From IMG/VR virus record IMGVR_UViG_3300009420_000019, positions 1 to 46,244 of that record: a stretch of 46,244 bases of DNA; one strand, written 5' to 3'. Positions within the stretch are counted from its first letter, which is position 1. Every line of letters begins with the position of its first letter. The notes below the pieces were generated by a model. The model was not told the DNA's origin. It saw only the letters and a list, made by a program, of their open reading frames with translations, and ran no database searches. The position numbers and the translations under genes are program-made. Positions 30,948-38,984 of the stretch are shown here, in pieces. The DNA is from a virus.

Positions 30948-31597
30948 AAATTCCCCATAATAAGACAATAGGTGTCGTAGTATCGGGCGGGTTTGACAGT
31001 TCAATAATGTGGCACATTATATACGGTGAGTGTTTAACACGGAATCAAAAATGTATACCTTTTACTGTTCCTAAAGTAGACGGTGCATTAACATATGCTA
31101 CTAAAATGTTGGAGGGTAGTTGTAATCATTATGGCACAAAACAATTACACCCAATAGTAGTACATGCAGACTCTGTAGATTGGAATAGAGACGAACCTTA
31201 CCAAGGAGATGAAGTAGCTGCTCAGTTAATGGGTGGTATTAGAGAGATTATTTTAGATGGATATGCAGACATAGTTTACACCGGCGTCAATGCCTATCCA
31301 GACAATTACAAAACATTATGCAGTTATCACATACCAGGAGATAGGAATTTATCTAGGGATAGTGATGCGGTGCACGAAGGAACACCCATAAAAGATATTA
31401 TAAGACAACCATTTGCAGATATGACAAAAGATGAGATAGTTACACTAGCATATAGTCTTGGTATATTAGAAGGCATATCAGAAGTATCCCACTCTTGTGT
31501 AGAGATGATACGAGGCAGATGTGGTGAGTGTTTCTGGTGTAAAGAAAGAGAACAGGGTTTTGCAATAGCAGGACATATAGACAATGGTATAAATTAG
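30938..31597 (+). CDS. QueC-like PP-loop ATPase
   Basis: 219 residues. The ATP pyrophosphatase loop is GVVVSGGFDSS (S16-G-G-F-D-S-S22), and the C-terminus has the QueC-type zinc site C187, C195, C198, C201 (SCVEMIRGRCGECFWC). QueC turns carboxy-deazaguanine into preQ0, the base used for queuosine and for phage DNA deazaguanine modification. No QueD, QueE, FolE or DpdA partner is visible in the window, so it may use host precursor, have partners elsewhere, or do a different amidation/adenylation. It overlaps the SGNH gene by ten bases. Confidence 0.8.
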   Translation: MRIEIPHNKTIGVVVSGGFDSSIMWHIIYGECLTRNQKCIPFTVPKVDGALTYATKMLEGSCNHYGTKQLHPIVVHADSVDWNRDEPYQGDEVAAQLMGGIREIILDGYADIVYTGVNAYPDNYKTLCSYHIPGDRNLSRDSDAVHEGTPIKDIIRQPFADMTKDEIVTLAYSLGILEGISEVSHSCVEMIRGRCGECFWCKEREQGFAIAGHIDNGIN

Positions 31598-31608
31598 TAG
31601 AGGAAGAT

Positions 31609-32595
31609 ATGGTGGCAAAATTAAAATTAACAGATGAACGTAGTTATTTCAAACCGTTCAATTATCCATGGGCTTATGACGCATGGTTAAAACATGAGCA
31701 ATCACATTGGTTGCACACAGAAGTACCTATGGCAGATGATGTCAAGGACTGGAAATCTAGACTAACAGATCCTGAGAAGTCTTTCCTTACAAATATATTT
31801 AGATTCTTTGTACAAGGAGATATTGATGTAGCAGGCGGGTATGTAAACAACTACCTACCCTACTTCCCACAACCAGAAGTCCGTATGATGTTGTCAGGGT
31901 TTGCAGCCAGAGAGGCTCTCCATGTAGCTGCTTACGCACATTTAATTGAGACATTGGGTATGCCTGATAGTACATACAGCGAGTTCCTAGAGTATCAGAC
32001 AATGGCTGATAAGCATGATTACTTCATGGAATTGTCAGCAGCTAACGGAACACCAGCTTCTGTAGCTACAAACATTGCAGCCTTCTCAGCATTTACAGAA
32101 GGTATGCAGTTGTTCTCATCTTTTATTATGTTGTTAAACTTCCCACGTCACGGTAAGATGAAAGGCATGGGACAGATTATTACATGGAGTATTGTAGATG
32201 AGACAATGCACTCAGAGTCAATGATTAAATTGTTTAGAACTTATATTGAAGAGAACCAAGAGCTTTGGAATGATGAGCTAAAGAATGCTATATACACAAT
32301 AGCCGAGAAGATGGTAGAACTAGAAGAGAAGTTTATCGACTTGGCATTTAGCATGGGTGATATGGAAAACTTAACACCTAAAGATGTAAAGACATACATC
32401 AGATATATTGCAGATAGACGACTTATAAGTATGGGGATGAAAGGCATATTTAAAGTTAAGAAGAATCCTTTGTTGTGGGTTGAGGACATGATTAATGCTC
32501 CTACTCACACAAACTTCTTTGAGAATAGATCTACAGATTACGCAAGAGGCGCCTTATCAGGAGACTGGGGTGAGGTGTGGGGAGCAGCTAAATGA
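31609..32595 (+). CDS. nrdB: Ribonucleotide reductase class I, beta subunit
   Basis: 328 residues with all di-iron ligands in place: D71 (QGDIDV), E102 and H105 (REALHVAAY), E164 (FTEGMQ), E198 and H201 (DETMH), plus radical Tyr Y109. So this is a standard Tyr-radical subunit, not a metal-free variant. The C-terminal SGDWGEVWGAAK tail would dock to NrdA. Sequence style resembles alphaproteobacterial-type NrdB. It supplies the radical for nrdA and follows the QueC-like gene by 11 bases. Confidence 0.95.
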   Translation: MVAKLKLTDERSYFKPFNYPWAYDAWLKHEQSHWLHTEVPMADDVKDWKSRLTDPEKSFLTNIFRFFVQGDIDVAGGYVNNYLPYFPQPEVRMMLSGFAAREALHVAAYAHLIETLGMPDSTYSEFLEYQTMADKHDYFMELSAANGTPASVATNIAAFSAFTEGMQLFSSFIMLLNFPRHGKMKGMGQIITWSIVDETMHSESMIKLFRTYIEENQELWNDELKNAIYTIAEKMVELEEKFIDLAFSMGDMENLTPKDVKTYIRYIADRRLISMGMKGIFKVKKNPLLWVEDMINAPTHTNFFENRSTDYARGALSGDWGEVWGAAK

Positions 32596-33503
32596 GTCAA
32601 CAAAGTTTCTTAGATCCTAATGGTTTCATTGTTAAGAATAATGAAAGAAACGTTGCACATGATTGGATGGAACCCGACAATGAGGCATGGTATAATAGAA
32701 TAACTGAAAGGTTTGGTATTGCTTGGAACTATGCGAACACAAAGTCCAAGTTGACATATACATACAATAGCGACGGGTTCAGAGACGACAAGTTATTACA
32801 GGACATACAATACGAACCCTACATTGTAACCCTTGGTAGCAGCCCCATAGAGGGCGGTGGTGTTGCGTATGAGGATACTTTCCAACAAAAACTACAAAGA
32901 ACTATTAACACACCAGTCTACAATATGGGTGTGGCAGGGTTTAGTAACTTAGAACAGATGCATAATTTTGTTAATCTTGTAACTAATTACAACGCCCCCA
33001 AGGCTGTTATAATGCAATCAGTATTACCCCAACTATTTTCAGTACCTGATCCTTCTGAAAAGGATAAGATGGTAACAGTAGGACCATGGACTTTGGCGTA
33101 CCGAGAAGGAATAGAAAGAACGAGAGGGAAAGAGTGGGCTGATAACGCAATCCAGTCACTACATTTAAGAGAAGCAACGGGTGTTGATGAACTCGAACAG
33201 CATATATATTTTAAACTTGCTGAAAATATTTGTAAGGATAAAGGAATACAGCTTATTATATTAGAAATTAGTTCACCAGATCCTATGAAGGATAAAGTAA
33301 ATTGCGATTGGCTTAATATTAGTGGACCATACGATAGAGACATGGAAGTATTTAAACAACAGTTTTTAAAGAGCGTTTTCTACTCTGACGATGAGGAAGA
33401 AAACATATTATTCAATGTGAACAAATACGCAAGAGATTTGTTTCACGCAGGCGATTGGTGGCACACAGAAGCAGCCGATAAACTATCGCAGGTAATTAAA
33501 TGA
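32592..33503 (+). CDS. SGNH-hydrolase-like protein 3
   Basis: 303 residues coupled to nrdB by ATGA. SDGFRDDKL, then YIVTLGSSPIEGGGVAYEDTFQ (S84 in the nucleophile place), VYNMGVAGFSNLEQ (Gly/Asn block) and LFHAGDWWHTEAADKL (late Asp and His) match the SGNH layout. The N-terminus NGFIVKNNERNVAHDW is unlike the other two copies. Three such genes in 14 kb is unusual. Substrate unknown: sugar or polysaccharide esters are the commonest targets of the family. Confidence 0.65.
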   Translation: MSQQSFLDPNGFIVKNNERNVAHDWMEPDNEAWYNRITERFGIAWNYANTKSKLTYTYNSDGFRDDKLLQDIQYEPYIVTLGSSPIEGGGVAYEDTFQQKLQRTINTPVYNMGVAGFSNLEQMHNFVNLVTNYNAPKAVIMQSVLPQLFSVPDPSEKDKMVTVGPWTLAYREGIERTRGKEWADNAIQSLHLREATGVDELEQHIYFKLAENICKDKGIQLIILEISSPDPMKDKVNCDWLNISGPYDRDMEVFKQQFLKSVFYSDDEEENILFNVNKYARDLFHAGDWWHTEAADKLSQVIK

Positions 33504-33679
33504 AGAAGATAAGAGTAGAATGTTCATCATGTGAGGGAGTCGGTTCATTCTTACACGACTTAGACCACACATTTTATAATGTAGAGTTCTGTCCATTTTG
33601 TGGAGAAGAGCTTGAATTGGAAGAGGAGTTTGTCAATGACGAGCCGTTTGAAGGAGAAGAAGAGATTACTGACTATTGA
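33500..33679 (+). CDS. Acidic zinc-ribbon microprotein (59 aa)
   Basis: 59 residues: MKKIRVECSSCEGVGSFLHD, then NVEFCPFCGEELELEEEF and an acidic tail. The C8-x-x-C11 and C31-P-F-C34-G pairs form a zinc ribbon. Coupled by ATGA to the SGNH gene and overlapping the cupin gene. Probably a small protein-interaction or nucleic-acid factor; role unknown. Confidence 0.75.
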   Translation: MKKIRVECSSCEGVGSFLHDLDHTFYNVEFCPFCGEELELEEEFVNDEPFEGEEEITDY

Positions 33680-33992
33680 TGAAATTGGTGGTTATGTCTC
33701 AAAAAAGAGTGAAGTGTATACTGTTAAAGATAACACTACATTAAATAACTTAGTATTAAGCAGCACGTTGCTTAATCCACGCCAGTCTACTAGTGGACAC
33801 AAACATCCAGGCCAAGAAGAAGTTTATCAATTTGTTAGTGGCTCAGGCATATTACAAATAGATGAGGTGTTTCATGTTGTCAAACCTGGTAATGTGGTGT
33901 TAATAAAGGATGGGGAGTTCCATAAGGTTATTAACGATACAGACGATCCTATGTACTTTGTATGTGTGTTCGACGGAAAGAGATCACATTAA
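33636..33992 (+). CDS. Cupin-fold protein
   Basis: 118 residues from the ATG at 33636 (a GTG at 33600 is in frame but would overlap the microprotein further). Cupin motif 1 is seen as GHKHPGQEEVYQFVSGSG (two His and a Glu metal ligands) and motif 2 as KPGNVVLIKDGEFHKVIND with a His. Small single cupins bind metal and act as isomerases, dioxygenases or sugar-binding proteins. No specific assignment possible. GAGGAG upstream serves as ribosome site. Confidence 0.8.
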   Translation: MTSRLKEKKRLLTIDEIGGYVSKKSEVYTVKDNTTLNNLVLSSTLLNPRQSTSGHKHPGQEEVYQFVSGSGILQIDEVFHVVKPGNVVLIKDGEFHKVINDTDDPMYFVCVFDGKRSH

Positions 33993-33996
33993 CACA

Positions 33997-34004
33997 TATA
34001 AATA
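33997..34004 (+). promoter_or_regulatory. Late promoter five bases before a start codon
   Basis: TATAAATA, then CTATT, then ATG at 34010. No Shine-Dalgarno sequence lies upstream; the mRNA would be leaderless. Confidence 0.75.
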
Positions 34005-34009
34005 CTATT

Positions 34010-34384
34010 ATGGCAAAAAGAAAAAAGAAACCAATACAAACACACAGAGTATATTGTACCTATTTCCCAGACGGAAGATACTACATTGGATACTCTTGTA
34101 AGACAGATAAACAGTTCGAGAAATACTTTGGTAGCTCAACTAAGATCAAAGCAGTACTAGCAGAGGCGACAGCTGATTGTAAACCACATGAGGGTGAGGC
34201 ATTACTTACAAAAGAAGTAATAATTGAATACCCTACTAGAGCACCAGCAAAGATGCAGGAGTTCTTATTACAATGGCAACAACGACACGACGAGAAATGT
34301 ATCAACGATATGTTACATGTAAGAATAAGAGCTAGCTTTTTAAAAGACTTTGAACCAATTCAATGGAGTCCTCAAGATGGTTAA
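34010..34384 (+). CDS. GIY-YIG-like small protein
   Basis: 124 residues from the ATG at 34010 (an earlier in-frame start at 33962 is upstream of the promoter). HRVYCTYFPDGRYYIGYSCKT contains a YxG-like pair of strands ending YYIG, as in GIY-YIG nucleases, followed by QFEKYFGSSTKI. The first Tyr block is VYCTYF rather than GIY. Could be a degenerate homing-type or repair nuclease, or only fold-related. Confidence 0.55.
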   Translation: MAKRKKKPIQTHRVYCTYFPDGRYYIGYSCKTDKQFEKYFGSSTKIKAVLAEATADCKPHEGEALLTKEVIIEYPTRAPAKMQEFLLQWQQRHDEKCINDMLHVRIRASFLKDFEPIQWSPQDG

Positions 34385-35966
34385 ACAATCCAACCTATCA
34401 TTTATTATAATGACGCTGTTCTCAGCACTTGCTATATCAGTAGTGGCTGCGTACTTCTCCATTGCAGGCCTTATTGCAATATTTTCTGCTCTCCCTATGG
34501 CCATACTGGCAATGGGTGTAGTATTAGAGATAGCTAAACTAGTAACAGCATCTTGGGTGTATCAGTATTGGGAACGCATAGGCTTCCTAATGAAGACATA
34601 CATGATACTTGCAGTCATTGTGTTATCTATCATAACCTCTGTTGGTATATTTGGATTCCTAAGTAAGGCACACATGGACCAAGCAGCTAGCTCTGGAGAC
34701 GCAGGAGCTGAGGTAGTTAGATTACAATCGTTGGTTGATAGAGAGAAGGAGAAGATAACCACATTAGAAGACAGGATACAAAGAATAGAAGATGGTGGTG
34801 TATTAGATGTTACAGAATCTATACGTCAACAGGAAGAGATACGAGATACGAGCTGGGAAAGAATACAAGGTGACATAGACTACTCAGAACAGCAAATAGA
34901 TAAGATTAGAGCTAGTTTGGACACTGATTTGGCACTACAGCAGTCAAAGGTAGACGGTTTAGACGCTATAGTAGCATCTTATACAAGCCAAGGTACTACA
35001 GGCGGAGCCTTTAATCGTAGAGATAATGTGGCAACAGGCTTAGAAGTACGGGAAGAACAAAAAACTGAGAGAGGTGTTATTGATGATAAGATGACAGAGC
35101 TCAGAGGATACGCAGAACAACAGATATCAGGATATCGTAATCAGATAGTAGAATACAGAACATCCACACAAACAACAATAGACAATGCCAATGCTGAGAT
35201 AAACAGACTAAGAGATAATGAGGGTTCAGCACAATCTAATAGAGACATACAAATCGATGATCTCCAGGGACAAATAGACGCAGTTTATATCTCAATAGAG
35301 GACTATAGCACAGACTTATATGCCAAGAACTCTGTTGTTAGAGAGTTAGAACAAGAGATAGGACCGATTAAATATGTAGCACAACTATTATATGGCGAAA
35401 GTGGTACAGCAGCAGTTGACAAAGCTGTACAATTTGTTATAATGCTACTTATATTTGTATTCGATCCTTTAGCGATCATATTAGTTATAGCAGCTAATTT
35501 AAGTTTAAAGGAAAGACGTGGTGAACGGATATACGCAGTTGCCGTAATGCCTGACAATGCAACGTCAGTGGTTATGGATGATGAAATAGAGGCAGTTGAG
35601 GATGAACCGCAAGAAAGTGTAGAAATTGCACAAGAAGACGTACAAGAAAGTGTACCGGAACTTGAAGCAGGAGAGAAACCAGAAGAAGGTAGTTGGGCTG
35701 CTAGTAGTAGCATAACAACTAAGGATCCTTGGCAACAATATTTTAAACTGAAGGATGAAGTAAAAGTGCGTGAAGATGTTGATATACTCATTGAGTTACC
35801 AGCAGATGGAACCTTAGGACCAGAACATTTAAAAGGTCCTATAATTCTAGCTCACGATGACGATGATGAATGGGTATCAAACAAATATGGAAAAGAGTCT
35901 GCTATGGATCCTAAGAAGGAAGTAGACTTACAATGGTTAATAGACAAAAAGAAAGGTAACAAATAA
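34377..35966 (+). CDS. Large membrane protein with central coiled coil
   Basis: 529 residues. Three hydrophobic N-terminal segments (about residues 7-26, 30-56 and 74-96), a long coiled-coil region (about 108-335, e.g. VVRLQSLVDREKEKITTLED and QIDDLQGQIDAVYISIEDY), then another transmembrane segment (about 355-378, VQFVIMLLIFVFDPLAIILVI) and an acidic disordered tail. Similar proteins are conserved in T4-like marine phages without a known role. Start 34377 overlaps the previous stop by eight bases. Confidence 0.7.
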   Translation: MVKQSNLSFIIMTLFSALAISVVAAYFSIAGLIAIFSALPMAILAMGVVLEIAKLVTASWVYQYWERIGFLMKTYMILAVIVLSIITSVGIFGFLSKAHMDQAASSGDAGAEVVRLQSLVDREKEKITTLEDRIQRIEDGGVLDVTESIRQQEEIRDTSWERIQGDIDYSEQQIDKIRASLDTDLALQQSKVDGLDAIVASYTSQGTTGGAFNRRDNVATGLEVREEQKTERGVIDDKMTELRGYAEQQISGYRNQIVEYRTSTQTTIDNANAEINRLRDNEGSAQSNRDIQIDDLQGQIDAVYISIEDYSTDLYAKNSVVRELEQEIGPIKYVAQLLYGESGTAAVDKAVQFVIMLLIFVFDPLAIILVIAANLSLKERRGERIYAVAVMPDNATSVVMDDEIEAVEDEPQESVEIAQEDVQESVPELEAGEKPEEGSWAASSSITTKDPWQQYFKLKDEVKVREDVDILIELPADGTLGPEHLKGPIILAHDDDDEWVSNKYGKESAMDPKKEVDLQWLIDKKKGNK

Positions 35967-36310
35967 TGGCTAATATAGAAGAAATGAATTTCCACCCAGA
36001 ACGTAACAACGATGACTGGCGAAGAGATATAGAAGAACTACTGAGGACTACATACGGAAGATTTGTATTCCAAAAGGTTAACGGTGATGTCCGCACAATG
36101 TATTGCACATTACGAGTGGAAGAATTGCCTGAAGAATACAACAAAGAGCTATCGTCAAGAGCAAAACCTGGCATACTTGTGGTATACGACTATGAGAATG
36201 ATGGCTGGCGCTCAATGAGATATGATTCAGTCATAAGCTTTGCGTCACTAGGAGACAATAGGAAACAACCAAAAAATCCTAGTACTTTTGTATTAAGCGA
36301 CACCGAGTAG
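35966..36310 (+). CDS. SH3/Sm-like barrel protein (DUF2693-type)
   Basis: 114 residues with a strand pattern YGRFVFQKVNGDVRTMYCTLRVEEL, as in the small phage DUF2693 proteins, then GILVVYDYENDGWRSMRYDSV. The F-x-F-x-K-x-x-G-x-x-R-x-M-x-C-T-L signature is typical. Function unknown; nucleic-acid binding has been suggested for such barrels. One-base overlap with the membrane-protein gene. Confidence 0.65.
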   Translation: MANIEEMNFHPERNNDDWRRDIEELLRTTYGRFVFQKVNGDVRTMYCTLRVEELPEEYNKELSSRAKPGILVVYDYENDGWRSMRYDSVISFASLGDNRKQPKNPSTFVLSDTE

Positions 36311-36361
36311 GACCAAAAGATGAAATGATTTCTTGACTTGTACTTCAATAGGTCGTATAAT
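36308..36361 (+). promoter_or_regulatory. Early promoter with upstream TAGGACCAAAAGATG element
   Basis: TTGACT (36333-36338), 17-base spacer, TATAAT (36356-36361). The 15-base element TAGGACCAAAAGATG at 36308-36322 is identical to that at 43086-43100, both exactly ten bases before the -35. Drives 36392 (AAGGAG site) and RNase H. Confidence 0.85.
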
Positions 36362-36391
36362 TACTACTATTAATACAAAAGGAGTCCTTAA

Positions 36392-37504
36392 ATGGCAAAA
36401 TCTAAAAACAGATCTCAGTACTTAACTACTGAGCCAAATTGGGCAGTGCACTCACTGGCCACAACAGAAGACGAACGATACGCTGCGTGGAGAAGTACGA
36501 ACTACTTTGTACACCAGGAAATATCTGATCGTGAATCTAATAAAGCATTCAGGGATTGGGTTAAAACTTCAGGCTGGACTAAAGACATTCAGACTAGAGT
36601 TTTAGCTGCCCCTGACTATGCTTACATTTCAATTGGACAGCATGCTTGGTTCAGCAGTAAAGTAGGATACATGCCACAACAGTTGAGAGACTTTATTGAA
36701 AAGAAGCTTGAATACTTACTAGAACAAGGTGATAAGAAACTAGCATCTAAAGAGGTTGCAGTATCTAAACCTAAAGTAGTTGTTATAAGGCCTAACCTTG
36801 GACAGTTCCTCACTGCTACTGATGAGAGTTTGGATAATGTACAGACTGGCAAAAAGTATCAATCGATGGAATCCCTACTTAACTCTATAGGCTTAAATGC
36901 TAAGGAAGTTGAAGAGGCACATAAAGAACTATCTGATAACAAACAAGAGTTTGATGAGTTAGCAAGAGTCCGTAAACTTAAAGGTCCGAGGAGTGATTGG
37001 GACGAACAGTTGGTAGAAGGATACGCTTTTATTAATACACCCAATCTAAGGAAGACGTTGAAGTGGTTTGCCGAAGGTCTAGTATCTCTAGAAACGTTTA
37101 AGACTTCTAAGAAAGTAGTCAGACGTAAGAAGCCTCAGGATCCTCGTAAGATAGTATCGCGACTAAGGTACATGAAGGCTGAGAAGGATCTTAAAATTGC
37201 TTCTATAAATCCTGTTGACATACTAGGTAGTACTGAGGTATGGACTTACGATATTAAGCGTAAGAGATTGGGAGTGTATATGTCTTTAGATAAAGGTGGG
37301 CTCACGGTACATGGCACAAGCATACAAGGATATGACGACAAACTCTCATATGAAAAGACTCTAAGGAAGCATGAGGAACAACTCAAAGGCTTTATGAAAC
37401 TAAGCAAGAAGGCAATACAGGATTATGTAGGTAAGATCCGAGGCAAGCAAATGCCTGTTAAGACTCGTATTAATCCTAACATGCTACTATTGAAGGTGCA
37501 GTAA
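36392..37504 (+). CDS. Conserved T4-like marine phage protein (370 aa)
   Basis: 370 residues, soluble and basic. Segments include SDRESNKAFRDWVKTSGWTK, PKVVVIRPNLGQFLTATDES, KWFAEGLVSLETFKTSKKVV and WTYDIKRKRLGVYMSLDKGG. The last looks like a strand pair of an enzyme or nucleic-acid-binding domain, but I cannot place it in a family. First gene after an early promoter and directly abutting RNase H, so a role in replication is plausible. Confidence 0.65.
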   Translation: MAKSKNRSQYLTTEPNWAVHSLATTEDERYAAWRSTNYFVHQEISDRESNKAFRDWVKTSGWTKDIQTRVLAAPDYAYISIGQHAWFSSKVGYMPQQLRDFIEKKLEYLLEQGDKKLASKEVAVSKPKVVVIRPNLGQFLTATDESLDNVQTGKKYQSMESLLNSIGLNAKEVEEAHKELSDNKQEFDELARVRKLKGPRSDWDEQLVEGYAFINTPNLRKTLKWFAEGLVSLETFKTSKKVVRRKKPQDPRKIVSRLRYMKAEKDLKIASINPVDILGSTEVWTYDIKRKRLGVYMSLDKGGLTVHGTSIQGYDDKLSYEKTLRKHEEQLKGFMKLSKKAIQDYVGKIRGKQMPVKTRINPNMLLLKVQ

Positions 37505-38407
37505 ATGATAGTTATAGATTATAATCAAGTAGCAATTGGTGCCTTCATGGCTGAGGTCCGTGGCAGATCTGATGTGGATGTTAATGTACCTTTACTTAGA
37601 CACATGATCCTCAATACCATACGAGCTTACAATAAGAAGCACAGAGAAGAGTTTGGTGAAATGGTAATAGCCTGTGATAACAGACATTACTGGAGACGTG
37701 AAGTGTTCCCTCAGTACAAAGCAGGACGTAAGAAGACTAGGGATAACAGTGGCATGGACTGGGGTACTATATTTGATGCTCTTAACTTAGTAAGAGACGA
37801 GTTAGATGAGGTGTTTCCGTACCCTGTGATTAACGTAGAGGGTGCTGAGGCTGATGATGTTATAGGCACACTCGCTAGGTATAGTCAGACTAGCGGTGGC
37901 ACACCAGAGGATAACGGCATGTTAGATTTTGGCGATAACGTGTCTGAACCTTACCTCATTATATCTGGAGATCACGACTTTCAACAGTTACAGAAATGGC
38001 CCAACATTAAACAGTTTGCACCCGCACAAAAGAAGTGGGTGAAGATTTCTGTACCAGCAGAGCAGATACTACTTGAACACATTATTATAGGTGACAAGGG
38101 AGATGGCGTACCTAACATGCTATCACCAGACAACTGTTTTGTAGATGGTATTAGACAAACTCCTATCCGTAAGAAACTATTAGCAGAGTGGGTAACACAA
38201 AGACCAGAGCATTTTGTTAATGGCGACATGGCACATGGCTATAATCGTAATAAAGAACTAGTCGATCTAACCAGATGTCCACAGGAGATACAAGAAGGTA
38301 TTATACATAGTTATACAGCTCAACAAGGTGGAGATAAGTCTCACTTGTTGAATTATTTTATTAAGCATAAGATGAAACATATGATTGATGTCATCGACGA
38401 ATTTTAG
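37505..38407 (+). CDS. rnh: RNase H / 5'-3' flap exonuclease (T4 Rnh-like)
   Basis: 300 residues of the FEN1/T4 RNase H family: IVIDYNQVAIGAF (first metal Asp), EMVIACDNRHYWRREVFPQYKAGRK (DxxxxWRxxxxPxYKxxR motif), VEGAEADDVIGTLARY (E-x-D-D metal cluster), LIISGDHDFQQL (second metal site) and IIGDKGDGVPNMLSPD (helix-hairpin metal/DNA site). It removes RNA primers from the lagging strand. All acidic residues look intact. Abuts the unknown gene without a gap. Confidence 0.96.
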   Translation: MIVIDYNQVAIGAFMAEVRGRSDVDVNVPLLRHMILNTIRAYNKKHREEFGEMVIACDNRHYWRREVFPQYKAGRKKTRDNSGMDWGTIFDALNLVRDELDEVFPYPVINVEGAEADDVIGTLARYSQTSGGTPEDNGMLDFGDNVSEPYLIISGDHDFQQLQKWPNIKQFAPAQKKWVKISVPAEQILLEHIIIGDKGDGVPNMLSPDNCFVDGIRQTPIRKKLLAEWVTQRPEHFVNGDMAHGYNRNKELVDLTRCPQEIQEGIIHSYTAQQGGDKSHLLNYFIKHKMKHMIDVIDEF

Positions 38408-38416
38408 GAATACAAT

Positions 38417-38968
38417 ATGAGCACAAAGAAAAGCAATGAGATCCCTGGTTTGAATAACCTCGGTACGAAGTTTAGGCAATTAGATGAGGCACTTGATTGG
38501 GTCTTTGAAATAGATGAGAAAGAAGATCAAGTTGAACGTCTTAAAACTATTGCAGCTAAAAACCAGACAGTGGTTCCTTTAGTCAGATTAGGTGTAGGCG
38601 CTGATAAAGCAGACTGGGGTTTACCTCATGGTATGCCAGATAGTGTAAAGATCAAAGATGATACACCCCCTGGTATGGGTGAGACAACTATTGCCTTAGA
38701 GTATAGACGTATTAAAACATTCATGGATCAACAGTCTAACATGAAAAATCTTCCAGCATGGAAACAGGAAATGAATTGGATGTCCACGTTAGAAGGACTA
38801 CATTTTAAGGAAGCTCATTTAATAACAGCAATTAAAGATGTGCAGTTGTTAACAATATATCCTAAACTAGAAGGCATTCTAAGCCTGCTTGGTATCACAG
38901 ACTATGTGAAGCCAGTTAAAGCTAAGAAGAAACGCGCCCCAGCTAAAAAGAAAACAGCCACCAAGTAA
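38417..38968 (+). CDS. DUF6433-like phage protein
   Basis: 183 residues with an acidic helical N-terminal half, LPHGMPDSVKIKDDTPPGMG, then an IALEYRRIKTFMDQQSNM helix and a Lys/Ala/Pro-rich tail (KAKKKRAPAKKKTATK) that could bind DNA. Its position right after rnh and its sequence resemble a conserved T4-like protein that I recall as DUF6433. Role unknown; the basic tail and context suggest a replication accessory. Family name is from memory. Confidence 0.6.
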   Translation: MSTKKSNEIPGLNNLGTKFRQLDEALDWVFEIDEKEDQVERLKTIAAKNQTVVPLVRLGVGADKADWGLPHGMPDSVKIKDDTPPGMGETTIALEYRRIKTFMDQQSNMKNLPAWKQEMNWMSTLEGLHFKEAHLITAIKDVQLLTIYPKLEGILSLLGITDYVKPVKAKKKRAPAKKKTATK

Positions 38969-38984
38969 TCCTAAAGGATCGACG

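Noticed and set aside
31609-32595. Possibility that NrdB is a metal-free or Tyr-lacking variant
   Set aside because: All six metal ligands and the radical Tyr (Y109) can be placed, so it looks like a standard subunit.
35303-35791. 162-residue minus-strand ORF opposite the coiled-coil membrane protein
   Set aside because: Ser/Thr-rich antisense shadow with no supporting signals.
38969-38984. Short ATCCT/AGGAT palindrome before thyX
   Set aside because: Only five pairs; it includes the ribosome-site region and is likely chance.
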